A stretch of 64,000 nucleotides of DNA from Thiomicrorhabdus cannonii (lineage in GTDB: Bacteria > Pseudomonadota > Gammaproteobacteria > Thiomicrospirales > Thiomicrospiraceae), in assembly GCF_013391695.1 (NCBI RefSeq), contig NZ_JACBGH010000001.1, forward strand, positions 496,001-560,000, written 5' to 3'. Both the position numbers and the translations under genes were made by a program. The notes beneath the pieces were generated by a model. It searched no databases and was not told the origin of the DNA. It saw only the letters and a list, made by a program, of their open reading frames with translations. Positions within the stretch are counted from its first letter, which is position 1. Each line of letters opens with the position of its first letter. Below are positions 20,428 to 28,766 of the stretch, in pieces.

Positions 20428-21236
20428 AACCTTACCTCACCCGCACGCATCGCCTGCTCGTAAGTTTCCTCAGTGTAATGGAACGGCACAGGCCCATCCG
20501 GCAACCCTTTGATGAACTGCTCCACATAAGCCGACTGACTATTAAGCACCTCATCTTTGGTGCCCTGCGCAATCACGCGCCCCTCGGAAAGCACACACAC
20601 ATAATCGGCAATCGAGAGCACCTCATCCACGTCATGCGATACGACCACACTGGTCAACCCCAAACTGTCATTGAGCTTGCGGATCAGTTCCACCAGTACA
20701 CCCATGGTAATCGGGTCCTGGCCAACAAACGGCTCGTCATAAAAAATCATTTCCGGATCAAGGGCAATACCGCGCGCCAATGCTACACGCCGCGACATGC
20801 CCCCGGAAAGCTCCGACGGCATCAGATAACGCGCGCCCTGCAGCCCTACGGCCTGCAACTTCATCAACACCAGCGGGTAGATAATCGATTCAGGCAAGTC
20901 CGTATGCTCGCGCAGTGGAAAGGCCACATTATCAAAGACGTTCAAATCGGTTAACAAGGCGCCGCTTTGAAACAGCATCCCCATTTTCTGACGCAACGCA
21001 TAAAGCTTGGCGCGCTTGAGGCGATGCACATCCTCGCCCTCAACCAGAATACGGCCCGCATCCGGCTTCAACTGTCCGGCGATCAACTTTAACAGTGTCG
21101 TCTTGCCCGTGCCGCTCGGCCCCATGATCGCCGTGACCTTGCCTTTGGGTATCGCCAGATTCAAGCAATCAAAAATCTTGCGCGAACCGCGGGAAAAACT
21201 CAAATCCTGTATATCAATCAGTGTCTCGGTTTGCAT
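20424..21236 (-). CDS. mlaF: Phospholipid ABC transporter ATPase MlaF
   Basis: ATPase of the Mla lipid transporter. Walker [11 protein letters not shown], signature LSGGMSRR and Walker [13 protein letters not shown] are visible. I place the start at 21236 (ATG in [12 protein letters not shown]) because GGAG precedes it and homologues begin there; the frame stays open for 10 more codons upstream. First gene of the long minus-strand run mlaFEDCB, ABC pair, ibaG, murA, hisG, hisD. Confidence 0.95.
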   Translation of the reverse strand: MQTETLIDIQDLSFSRGSRKIFDCLNLAIPKGKVTAIMGPSGTGKTTLLKLIAGQLKPDAGRILVEGEDVHRLKRAKLYALRQKMGMLFQSGALLTDLNVFDNVAFPLREHTDLPESIIYPLVLMKLQAVGLQGARYLMPSELSGGMSRRVALARGIALDPEMIFYDEPFVGQDPITMGVLVELIRKLNDSLGLTSVVVSHDVDEVLSIADYVCVLSEGRVIAQGTKDEVLNSQSAYVEQFIKGLPDGPVPFHYTEETYEQAMRAGEVRL

Positions 21237-21276
21237 GCAAACTCCAAACAATACACCCGTAGGCATCAGCCTTGTG

Positions 21277-21306
21277 AAAAAAAACAGGCCTGAAAACCAG
21301 GCCTGT
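21277..21306 (-). terminator. Terminator built from two cores of the dispersed repeat
   Basis: On the minus strand ACAGGCCTG pairs with CAGGCCTGT over a 5-base loop and is followed by eight T. The 5' arm is preceded by TTCA, giving TTCAACAGGCC, the core of the 17-base repeat. It lies 39 bases beyond the stop of the DUF72-like gene. Confidence 0.9.
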
Positions 21307-21344
21307 TGAATTCAGATTTATTCAAATGGCGATTTCGCGCCACC

Positions 21345-21959
21345 TCAGTAGCCGGAAACCTCTCCGACAATCTTCAAGTTTGAAACTTGGGCCATATTAA
21401 TGGATTCTCCCCCAATAAAAAAGGGGGCGCCAAGCAAGTTCTTCGGCAGGCTCTGCATAAACTCCTTCAACACGGTAGCCTGCAATTTGCCGTCAGCCGG
21501 CAACTGCTCAACATAACCGAAAGGGGCGCCCGACAAGACTCTGCCCTCCGTTTCCCACACCCATCCCGCAAGCTGTTGCTTGTTCGAAACCAGACTGACG
21601 CGCACGCCTTCCAAGCTTTCATCTGGCAACCAGCTGTCTGAAAAAACCACTACACCGCCCAACAAAACGCCAAAAATCTGTTTAATCATGCGCAGCTGCT
21701 GACGTTTCGCTTCATCCCACGTTCCGTCGACCGCCAGATAAAACCAGAAGTCTCCCACCGTATCGGCGTATTCGGCCGCCAAATCCTCGTCCCACGCCAG
21801 CCACTGCGCCTCCGGCACCAGAACGACATGCAGGGCATTACTGTAATAATCCAACTGCCACTCTTCAGGCATATCTGCCGGATAAAATGCACCCTGCCAA
21901 TCCGGATGCAACCAACCCACCGTCCCAATCTGTAAATTATTCAAGATCACCTCACGCAC
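21345..21959 (-). CDS. DUF72-like hypothetical protein
   Basis: About 200 residues. The N-terminus (IGTVGWLHPDWQGAFYP followed by DMPEEWQLDYYSNAL) resembles the start of DUF72/YecE TIM-barrel proteins, but the usual EINSTFY-like motif is replaced by HVVLVPEAQ and the protein is shorter than most of the family. Either a divergent DUF72 member or a reduced relative. The start is uncertain: the frame opens with GTG at 21959, and a TTG at 21944 has a better ribosome-binding site (GAGGTGA). Function unknown. Confidence 0.6.
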   Translation of the reverse strand: MREVILNNLQIGTVGWLHPDWQGAFYPADMPEEWQLDYYSNALHVVLVPEAQWLAWDEDLAAEYADTVGDFWFYLAVDGTWDEAKRQQLRMIKQIFGVLLGGVVVFSDSWLPDESLEGVRVSLVSNKQQLAGWVWETEGRVLSGAPFGYVEQLPADGKLQATVLKEFMQSLPKNLLGAPFFIGGESINMAQVSNLKIVGEVSGY

Positions 21960-22137
21960 GCAATGCCAATCAAAATCCGGGGCTGCGCCACAGACAAGTT
22001 TATCAAGCTATTATCGCTCAAATAGATGACGATTTTAATACACCCGGACCGACTCTTTATGCGCATAAATTTTTTTTATTATTAGAGATCACATTGGTTA
22101 TAATGCTCGATTGAATTTTTTAATAAAGAGCAGTGAC

Positions 22138-23124
22138 ATGACCTTAACTTTACTCCTGCCTTCCATCGCGCTCGTCATCGGTCTGATCATGCTGGCCTGG
22201 AGCTCGGATATTTTTATTGACGGCTCTGCCAGCACCGCCAACCATCTTTCCATCTCCCCCCTGATTATCGGGGTTGTCGTCCTCGGCTTTGGTACCTCCA
22301 TGCCGGAGATATTGGTTTCCACACTCGCCTCGCTGGACAACAGCCCCGGATTGGCCATCGGCAATGCCGTCGGCTCCAACATCGCCAATATCGGCTTGGT
22401 TTTGGGGATTACCGCTTTGATCGCACCGATCGCCGTCAAATCCTCTTTGATCCGCCGCGAACTGCCCGTGCTGTTCGCCATCAGCCTTGGGGTTTATCTG
22501 TTACTGCTAGACGGCCACCTGGGCCTGATGGATGGCACCATTTTGGCTGCCGGCCTGATTCTAGTCATGTTATGGATGATCAAGGTCAACAAAGAAGCCG
22601 ACCCAACCGACCCGCTCACAAGCGAAACCTCGCAAGAACTCGCCACCAAAGCCGACTTCACCCTGAAAAAGTCGATTTTTATGGTGATCGGCGGTCTTAT
22701 CATCCTGATGATCAGCGCCAAAATGATGGTATGGGGAGCGGTTGAAATCGCCCGCTTTCTGGAAATCGACGAAGTGATTATCGGTCTGACGATTGTCGCC
22801 ATCGGCACCAGCCTGCCTGAGCTGGCCGCCTCGATTGCCGCCGCCCGCAAGAACGAAGCGGATTTGATGATCGGCAACATCGTCGGATCCAACCTGTTCA
22901 ACATCCTCGCCGTTCTGTCGGTTCCCGCTCTGCTCGCCCCCTCCGTGCTCGAACCGGCTACGCTGTATGAAGACCTGCCGGTAATGCTGGGCTTTACACT
23001 GGCCATGCTGCTGTTTGCCTTTTCCCGTAAAGGCGATGCCGTGATTCACACAGGCAAAGGATTGCTGCTCCTGGGGGCCTTCGCAGCCTATCTTGTGCTA
23101 CTCTACTTCCGCACTCAAGCCTAA
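22138..23124 (+). CDS. yrbG: Calcium/sodium antiporter YrbG
   Basis: CaCA-superfamily cation exchanger with about ten membrane helices. The two inverted alpha-repeats are clear: GFGTSMPEILVSTLAS..GNAVGSNIANIGL and AIGTSLPELAASIAA..GNIVGSNLFNILA. The ATG at 22138 is preferred over a TTG at 22111 since homologues begin there and an AAAGAG sequence precedes it. Heads the yrbG-kdsC-lptCAB unit. The kdsD gene that lies between yrbG and kdsC in E. coli is absent. Confidence 0.93.
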   Translation: MTLTLLLPSIALVIGLIMLAWSSDIFIDGSASTANHLSISPLIIGVVVLGFGTSMPEILVSTLASLDNSPGLAIGNAVGSNIANIGLVLGITALIAPIAVKSSLIRRELPVLFAISLGVYLLLLDGHLGLMDGTILAAGLILVMLWMIKVNKEADPTDPLTSETSQELATKADFTLKKSIFMVIGGLIILMISAKMMVWGAVEIARFLEIDEVIIGLTIVAIGTSLPELAASIAAARKNEADLMIGNIVGSNLFNILAVLSVPALLAPSVLEPATLYEDLPVMLGFTLAMLLFAFSRKGDAVIHTGKGLLLLGAFAAYLVLLYFRTQA

Positions 23125-23142
23125 CAGACCGGAGAGTCACGC

Positions 23143-23682
23143 ATGTTTTCAGAAGAACTCGTAAACCGCGCCAAAAACATCAAATTGCTGCTGTTGGATG
23201 TCGACGGGGTATTGACCAACAATTACCTCTACTACAGTGATGACGGTCAGGAACACAAGTCGTTCTACACCCGCGACGGCCACGGCATGGTCATGCTGCA
23301 GAAGTCGGGCGTGGATATCGGCATTATCACCGGCAGAAAATCGCAACTGGTCAGCAACCGCATGCGCGATCTCAAGGTCAAACACGTCTACCAAGGTGTT
23401 CCCGACAAACTGCCGACCTTTCTGCAGCTTATGGGTGAACTGCAAATCGACTTTTCCGAAGTCGCCTATATCGGCGACGACATTCTCGACCTGCCGATTC
23501 TGGCCCGCGTCGGTCTCTCCGCCACGCCGGCCGACGGCGATCCGGAAGTCAAACAGCGCGTCAACCACATCTCCGCCTTCAAAGGCGGCCAGGGCTGCGT
23601 GCGCGAAATGTGCGAACTGATTATGAAAGCACAAGGCAGCTGGCAGAAACACATGGATTTTTATTTGCGCGAAAACCTCTGA
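23143..23682 (+). CDS. kdsC: KDO 8-phosphate phosphatase
   Basis: HAD-family phosphatase that makes free KDO for lipopolysaccharide. The 179 residues carry LLLDVDGVLTNN (nucleophile Asp), ITGRKS, and GDDILDLPIL (metal-binding Asp pair). It lacks a cap domain, as is normal for this tetrameric enzyme. 18 bases after yrbG. Confidence 0.95.
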   Translation: MFSEELVNRAKNIKLLLLDVDGVLTNNYLYYSDDGQEHKSFYTRDGHGMVMLQKSGVDIGIITGRKSQLVSNRMRDLKVKHVYQGVPDKLPTFLQLMGELQIDFSEVAYIGDDILDLPILARVGLSATPADGDPEVKQRVNHISAFKGGQGCVREMCELIMKAQGSWQKHMDFYLRENL

Positions 23683-23686
23683 AATA

Positions 23687-23703
23687 AACTCAACAGGCCG
23701 GGT
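23687..23703 (+). repeat. Exact copy of AACTCAACAGGCCGGGT after kdsC
   Basis: 17 of 17 match, four bases after the kdsC stop. Downstream GCCGGCC (23706-23712) is a short palindrome but there is no full facing copy and no T-run. Confidence 0.9.
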
Positions 23704-23790
23704 CTGCCGGCCGTTGCAACGATGTCTCTTTTGCATTCAAAAAATAAGCCCTATAATGGGCTTTTATTTTGACCGGACTTGCACCCTGCC

Positions 23791-24387
23791 ATGCTCAACA
23801 GCCGCTTTGTACTATTTGCGCTTCTGCTCGCCGCCCTGGCGCTGTGGTTCAGTTTCGAGCAAACCCGGCAACCCGCCGGCATACAAGACTCCAGCCTCAA
23901 AACTAGCGGCTACAGCTGGCAGCTTTTTAACGGCACCACCTGGCAATATGACAAACAGAACGAACATCGCCTGACCATCACCCAATCCAAAAGCGTTTTT
24001 TATCAGGACAGCAACAAGCAGGCCGATTTCGACTCCCCCAGGGTGACGGTCATCGAACCGCAACAAACCCTGACCCTGCACAGCGTGAAAGGCCAGAGTT
24101 TCGACGACAACCGTTTTGAACTCAACGGACAGGTCGACATCCGCCAGTTCAACCACCCTTTCAATGACATTGAAACAGACCACCCCGATAAAACCCTAAA
24201 GAGCGAACACATCGCGTATGATGTCCGCCAACAGCTTTTGTCAAGCGATGAGGACGTAACCATTACACACCAACAGGGCGTGACCAGCGGAACCGGCCTG
24301 ATGGCCGATTTGAAAACCCGCCACATCCAACTGTTATCCAATGTCCGCGGCGACTATAATCCTACAAACAGCAACATCGGCAAATAA
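23791..24387 (+). CDS. lptC: LPS export protein LptC
   Basis: Inner-membrane anchored protein that takes LPS from LptB2FG and passes it to LptA. One N-terminal membrane helix (FVLFALLLAALALWF) precedes a periplasmic beta-jellyroll with LptC features (HLTI-like strands, FDSPRVTVI, ELNGQVDIRQ). I start at the ATG at 23791, not the TTG four codons earlier. About 198 residues, close to the E. coli length. Confidence 0.88.
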   Translation: MLNSRFVLFALLLAALALWFSFEQTRQPAGIQDSSLKTSGYSWQLFNGTTWQYDKQNEHRLTITQSKSVFYQDSNKQADFDSPRVTVIEPQQTLTLHSVKGQSFDDNRFELNGQVDIRQFNHPFNDIETDHPDKTLKSEHIAYDVRQQLLSSDEDVTITHQQGVTSGTGLMADLKTRHIQLLSNVRGDYNPTNSNIGK

Positions 24388-24402
24388 GTAACGAGGCCTT
24401 TC

Positions 24403-24921
24403 ATGCTACGCACCCTCTCTTTCACCTGGCTTATGATGAGCTCTCTCCTGGCACTACCCGCTGCAGCCTCTGCCGCCGCGCCGGATGAAGAACAACCTAT
24501 CCATATCACCGCGGACGCGCTCGACATTCAGGACAATCAAGGCATCAGCGTCTATACGGGCCATGTGGAAGTCACCCAAGGCTCGCTGACCCTGTTTGGC
24601 GATAAAATCACCATCCGCCACCCCAAGCGTCAGGTCGAGTCCATCAAAGTCGTCGGCACCCCGGCCAAATTCAAGCGCTTTGATGCCGTCGAGCAGCGCT
24701 GGATCAACGGCGAAGCCAAGCAGATCGACTATCAGGCCGGCGCCAAAACCGTTCTACTGACCGGCGACGCCAAGGTGGAACAGCCCGGCAAAAACCTGAT
24801 TACCGGCCCACAACTGTTCTACGATCTGCAAAACAAAACCCTGCAGGCTCAAAGCACCCCACAGGAAAAGAAACGTATTTCGGTGACTTTGATGCCGGAA
24901 AAAGACGCCAAAAAACCGTAA
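24403..24921 (+). CDS. lptA: LPS transport periplasmic protein LptA
   Basis: Periplasmic bridge for lipopolysaccharide. The 172-residue precursor has a signal peptide (cleavage near ASAAAP) and an OstA-like domain (ITADALDIQDNQGISVYTG; VKVVGTPAKF-like strand). 15 bases after lptC and 12 before lptB. Confidence 0.93.
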   Translation: MLRTLSFTWLMMSSLLALPAAASAAAPDEEQPIHITADALDIQDNQGISVYTGHVEVTQGSLTLFGDKITIRHPKRQVESIKVVGTPAKFKRFDAVEQRWINGEAKQIDYQAGAKTVLLTGDAKVEQPGKNLITGPQLFYDLQNKTLQAQSTPQEKKRISVTLMPEKDAKKP

Positions 24922-24933
24922 CAGGAAACCATC

Positions 24934-25656
24934 GTGTCCCACTTCTACGCCCGCAACCTTGCTAAAAGCTATAAAAAACGCACCGTGGTCACCTCCGTGG
25001 ATCTGGACGTCTACGACGGTCAGGTCGTTGGCCTTCTCGGCCCCAACGGCGCCGGTAAAACCACCACCTTCTACATGATGACCGGCCTGATTGAAAACGA
25101 CGGCGGCCAGATTTATCTGGGCAATGAAGAGATCAGCCAGTTGCCCATCCACGAACGGGCCAAGCGCGGCATCGGCTATCTGCCGCAAGAAGCCTCGGTT
25201 TTCCGCAAGCTCACCGTGGCCGAAAACATTCGCGCCATTTTGGAAATGCGCCCCGAACTTTCGGAAGACCAGCGCAACCGCCTGTTCGAACATCTGGTCG
25301 ATGACCTGCAAATCGGCCATATCCTCGAACAGCCCGGCCAAGCCCTGTCCGGCGGCGAACGCCGCCGTGTCGAAATCGCCCGCGCCCTGGCAATGGAACC
25401 CAAATTCATTCTGCTTGACGAACCTTTTGCCGGTGTCGACCCGATTTCAGTCAAAGACATTCAGCACATTATTCTGCACCTCAAGCAAAAAGGCATCGGC
25501 GTGCTCATCACCGATCACAACGTACGCGAAACCCTCGGCGTCTGCGATCACGCCTATATTCTCTACTCCGGCACCATCCTCGCCTCCGGCAAACCGGACG
25601 AGGTGCTCAACCACCCGGAAGTCAAACGCGTCTACCTCGGCGAGGACTTCATTTAA
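24934..25656 (+). CDS. lptB: LPS export ABC transporter ATPase LptB
   Basis: Cytoplasmic ATPase that powers LPS extraction from the inner membrane. Walker [11 protein letters not shown], signature LSGGERRR, Walker [13 protein letters not shown] and the switch His ([10 protein letters not shown]) are intact in 240 residues. GTG start with AGGAAACC upstream. In many gammaproteobacteria rpoN follows directly; here it does not. Confidence 0.96.
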   Translation: MSHFYARNLAKSYKKRTVVTSVDLDVYDGQVVGLLGPNGAGKTTTFYMMTGLIENDGGQIYLGNEEISQLPIHERAKRGIGYLPQEASVFRKLTVAENIRAILEMRPELSEDQRNRLFEHLVDDLQIGHILEQPGQALSGGERRRVEIARALAMEPKFILLDEPFAGVDPISVKDIQHIILHLKQKGIGVLITDHNVRETLGVCDHAYILYSGTILASGKPDEVLNHPEVKRVYLGEDFI

Positions 25657-25727
25657 GCCATCCAGCCCCGGTCGTTCGGCTTTGCGCTTGATGCCGATCA
25701 ATTGCCTCGACGGTGCGCCAAATTTTG

Positions 25728-25758
25728 TTGCGGTCGCCCCGAGGGTTGGTGTTATACT
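25728..25758 (+). promoter_or_regulatory. Possible promoter of hpf
   Basis: TATACT at 25753-25758 with TTGCGG at 25728-25733, 19-base spacing. The 248-base region between lptB and hpf otherwise shows no gene, and an own promoter for hpf would fit its usual starvation control. Confidence 0.35.
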
Positions 25759-25904
25759 GGAGGCGACTTATTGAAATAGCCTTGATCCTAAAATTGCCGA
25801 GATAGCGGCATAAAAATGCAACGGAAAAGCTGCACGCAAGGAATAAAAAGCCCCTATTTCAGACCGAATTCTTGATCGCATAACAGAAGAAAAGGAGCGA
25901 CAAA

Positions 25905-26225
25905 ATGCAAATCAACATCACTGGTCATCACATCGACATCACAGATCCACTGCGTGATTACGTTACTGAAAAAATGAGCAAATTGAAGCGTCATTTTGAC
26001 CACGTTACCAACGTTCATGTTATTTTGACTGTTGAAAAACAGCTGCAAAAAGCGGAAGCCACTGTTCACGTTTCAGGTGCGGATCTGTTTGCACATCACG
26101 AATCTGATGACATGTATGCGTCAATTGACGGCCTGATCGACAAACTGGATCGTCAGATCATCAAGCACAAAGAAAAAATCAACGACCACAAGCAAAAATC
26201 CGGTGGCGTAAAAAACATGGCTTAA
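25905..26225 (+). CDS. hpf: Ribosome hibernation promoting factor, short form
   Basis: Binds the decoding region of idle 30S subunits and promotes ribosome dimers in stationary phase. The 106 residues show the HPF/YfiA fold (INITGHHIDITDPLRDYV; DLFAHHESDDMYASID). It is the short HPF type, lacking the long-form dimerisation domain. A very strong ribosome-binding site (AAAAGGAGCGACAAA) precedes the ATG. Confidence 0.94.
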   Translation: MQINITGHHIDITDPLRDYVTEKMSKLKRHFDHVTNVHVILTVEKQLQKAEATVHVSGADLFAHHESDDMYASIDGLIDKLDRQIIKHKEKINDHKQKSGGVKNMA

Positions 26226-26256
26226 TGGCATAATCATCGCGCCAGCAAGTTACCCA

Positions 26257-26281
26257 ACGCCCGCTTCTGCGGGCGTTTTTA
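26257..26281 (+). terminator. Terminator after hpf
   Basis: ACGCCCGC/GCGGGCGT stem with a TTCT loop and a following T-run, 32 bases after the hpf stop. Confidence 0.92.
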
Positions 26282-26409
26282 TTGGGTAAACTTTCACCCC
26301 AAAAAAACACCTAAATATTCCCGCCCGGCAGCGTATTTTCATTTAATCGCCACATTAGCCTGCTACAATAAACAGCGTTTATCACTCTCACCGTACGAAA
26401 GGAGGCGCC

Positions 26410-27768
26410 ATGGTTCAAAGCTCAACTGTCATTGACAAAGCCCAGCTCACCGCGCAACTCCTGGCTGCCGTACAAGAACAGAACGAAGCGCAAACCCACG
26501 AGCTTTGCGGCCAGCTATTTGCCGAAGATATTGCCGAACTGCTCGAATCCATGCCGCCCAAGGGGCGTCATTTCCTGTGGCAGCAGGTCGATGCGGAAAT
26601 CCAAGGGGAGATACTGGCGCACACCAACGACGAAGTGCGCTCCAGCCTCTTGGAGCAACTCGCTCCGCACGAAATCACCGAAATCACCGAATACCTCGAA
26701 ACCGACGATATCGCCGATATTGCCCAATCGTTGGATGAAGAAAACCAGCAAACCCTGCTGGAATCGCTGGATGAAGAGAGCCGTACCGCCGTTGAAATGG
26801 CGCTCTCCTACCCCGAAGACACCGCCGGCGGCTTGATGAGTACCGACTTTGTGGCGGTTCGCGCCGATGTCACGCTTGACGTTGTGCTGCGCTATCTGCG
26901 CAAACTCGGCGAACTGCCGCGCTCAACCGTGGCACTGTTTGTGCGCGACCGCGAAGAAAACTATGTGGGCACGCTCAAAATCGACGCCCTGTTAACGCAT
27001 GACCCCGATACCCTGGTTTCCGACCTGGTGAATCACGAAACGCCGACCATTCGCCCGTTCACCCCCAAAAAGGAAGTGGCGCACCTCTTCGAGAAACAGG
27101 ATTTGATCGCCATCGCCGTGGTCAACGACAGCCATAAGATTCTCGGCCGTATCACCATCGACGACGTCGTCGACATTATCCGTGAAGAAGGCGAACACGC
27201 CCAACTCGCCTCGGCCGGTCTGCACGAAGACGAAGATATTTTTGCGCCCGCCACACGCTCGGCCAAACGCCGCACCTTCTGGCTAGGCATCAACCTGCTC
27301 ACCGCGATTTTCGCCTCTATCGTCATCGGCCTGTTTGACGCCTCCATTGAAAAAGTGGTGGCTCTCGCCGTGCTTATGCCGATTATTGCCAGCATGGGCG
27401 GCATTGCCGGCACCCAAACCGCCACTATCGTGATTCGCGCACTGGCCACCGGCAAGCTCGGCAGCCAGAACAGCCGCTCGCTGCTCATCAAGGAAACTAC
27501 CGTCGGCGCTCTAAACGGCATGATCTGGGCCTTTTTGACCGGTATGGCCGTGCTGCTGTGGTTTCAGGACATGGCGTTAAGCCTGATCTTTGCCACGGCG
27601 ATGCTGATCAACCTGATTGCGGCGGCCCTGGCCGGCGCCTCCATCCCGCTGGTGCTGCAGCGCATGCGCATTGACCCGGCATTGGCCTCCGGCCTGATGC
27701 TGACCACCGTCACCGACTCGCTAGGCTTCTTCGTGTTTTTGGGGCTGGCAACGGTGGTACTGCTTTAA
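26410..27768 (+). CDS. mgtE: Magnesium transporter MgtE
   Basis: Mg2+ channel gated by cytoplasmic Mg2+. The 452 residues comprise the helical N domain (DIAELLESMPPKGRHFLW), a CBS pair (YPEDTAGGLMSTDFVAV; RITIDDVVDIIREE), a plug helix and five membrane helices with the selectivity region PIIASMGGIAGTQTATIV. Start supported by AAAGGAGGCGCC. Stands alone as a transcription unit. Confidence 0.96.
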   Translation: MVQSSTVIDKAQLTAQLLAAVQEQNEAQTHELCGQLFAEDIAELLESMPPKGRHFLWQQVDAEIQGEILAHTNDEVRSSLLEQLAPHEITEITEYLETDDIADIAQSLDEENQQTLLESLDEESRTAVEMALSYPEDTAGGLMSTDFVAVRADVTLDVVLRYLRKLGELPRSTVALFVRDREENYVGTLKIDALLTHDPDTLVSDLVNHETPTIRPFTPKKEVAHLFEKQDLIAIAVVNDSHKILGRITIDDVVDIIREEGEHAQLASAGLHEDEDIFAPATRSAKRRTFWLGINLLTAIFASIVIGLFDASIEKVVALAVLMPIIASMGGIAGTQTATIVIRALATGKLGSQNSRSLLIKETTVGALNGMIWAFLTGMAVLLWFQDMALSLIFATAMLINLIAAALAGASIPLVLQRMRIDPALASGLMLTTVTDSLGFFVFLGLATVVLL

Positions 27769-27810
27769 CCTCAAACACCTGCAAACATCGGCTACTGAAT
27801 TCAGATAATA

Positions 27811-27827
27811 AACCCAACAGGCCGGCT
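27811..27827 (+). repeat. Near copy (15/17) of the dispersed repeat after mgtE
   Basis: AACCCAACAGGCCGGCT compared with AACTCAACAGGCCGGGT, 42 bases after the mgtE stop. No facing partner. Confidence 0.7.
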
Positions 27828-27890
27828 TCCACAGCTCTGCGCACCCCAACGATAAACTATGCAAACAGTGTGAATCCGGCTACGGCGCAC

Positions 27891-27918
27891 TTGCATCTGC
27901 GCGACAAAGGCTTATAGT
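27891..27918 (+). promoter_or_regulatory. Probable promoter of the OmpA-family lipoprotein gene
   Basis: TTGCAT (27891-27896) and TATAGT (27913-27918) with 16-base spacing, about 60 bases before the start codon. Confidence 0.5.
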
Positions 27919-27977
27919 TAAACCTATAACGCAGGCAAACTGCCTCAACGCCAGAACCTCAATATGGAGAGCGCCAC

Positions 27978-28625
27978 ATGAATAAGAAACTGATAAACGC
28001 CCTTATCGCCACCACCGCGCTGGGCGTACTCGCGGGCTGTAGCAGCACCCCCAAAACCGGCGCGGAACGCGAGCAGGAGAAAAATATCGTGACCGCCGCC
28101 GCCGCGATCGGCGGCATACTGGCCGCCAACGCATTGGGCGTTGACAACAATGTCGGCAAAGTCGCCGTCGGCGCCATTACCGGCTTGACCGCGCGCGCCG
28201 TCTACGATGAAGTTAACAAGGAAACCGCCAGCGATCCGAATACCACCGTAGAAGCGGTTAATATCGGCGGCCAGGAATACATTCAGGTGAATGTGCAGAA
28301 CGTTAACTTCCGCTCCGGTTCGGCCGAACTGGATCCTTATGAGCTGTCGCGCCTGCAGCCGGTCATCAACGCCTTGCAGAATCACCCCAACACGGTGGTG
28401 CATGTGGAAGGCCATACCGACTCCGACGGTTCCACCGCGTTTAACCAGCAGCTCTCTGAAAACCGCGCCAAAACGGTGGCTTTGCACCTGATGAACAACG
28501 GCATCGCCAACTACCGCATTAAAACCTACGGTTACGGTGAAGACCGCCCCATCGCCTCCAACGATACCGCGGAAGGCAAACGCCAGAACCGCCGCGTGAC
28601 CTTCCTGATTAGCGAAGTGCAATAA
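27978..28625 (+). CDS. OmpA-family lipoprotein
   Basis: Outer-membrane lipoprotein that probably anchors the envelope to peptidoglycan. The 215-residue precursor has a lipobox LAGC (Cys at about residue 21), a glycine-zipper-like hydrophobic stretch (AAAIGGILAANALG; VAVGAITGLTARAV) and a C-terminal OmpA domain with the peptidoglycan-binding motif GHTDSDGS..NQQLSENRA. Resembles YiaD-type proteins. Single-gene unit ended by the paired repeat. Confidence 0.88.
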   Translation: MNKKLINALIATTALGVLAGCSSTPKTGAEREQEKNIVTAAAAIGGILAANALGVDNNVGKVAVGAITGLTARAVYDEVNKETASDPNTTVEAVNIGGQEYIQVNVQNVNFRSGSAELDPYELSRLQPVINALQNHPNTVVHVEGHTDSDGSTAFNQQLSENRAKTVALHLMNNGIANYRIKTYGYGEDRPIASNDTAEGKRQNRRVTFLISEVQ

Positions 28626-28649
28626 TCCGCACGCAAATCAGCAAAAATA

Positions 28650-28694
28650 AACTCAACAGGCCGGGTGTGGCAATCCTACCCGGCCTGTTGAGTT
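28650..28694. repeat. Perfect facing pair of AACTCAACAGGCCGGGT
   Basis: 28650-28666 and 28678-28694 are both exact 17-base copies in opposite orientation around an 11-base loop, followed by T-rich sequence. It lies 25 bases after the OmpA-lipoprotein stop and between convergent genes, so it probably doubles as a terminator. Confidence 0.93.
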
Positions 28695-28712
28695 TTTAAA
28701 GCGTCAAAAAAC

Positions 28713-28744
28713 AAAAAGCCCGAACATGATGTGTCGGGCTTTTT
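28713..28744. terminator. Bidirectional terminator upstream of the prfC stop
   Basis: AAAAAGCCCGA/TCGGGCTTTTT with a 10-base loop. Convergent genes on both sides; on the minus strand it terminates prfC. Confidence 0.9.
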
Positions 28745-28766
28745 GCTAAAAGGAAACCGCGCAGGA

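Noticed and set aside
23706-23730. Terminator after kdsC
   Set aside because: The GCCGGCC palindrome after the repeat has no adequate stem or T-run, and the lpt genes follow at close distance.
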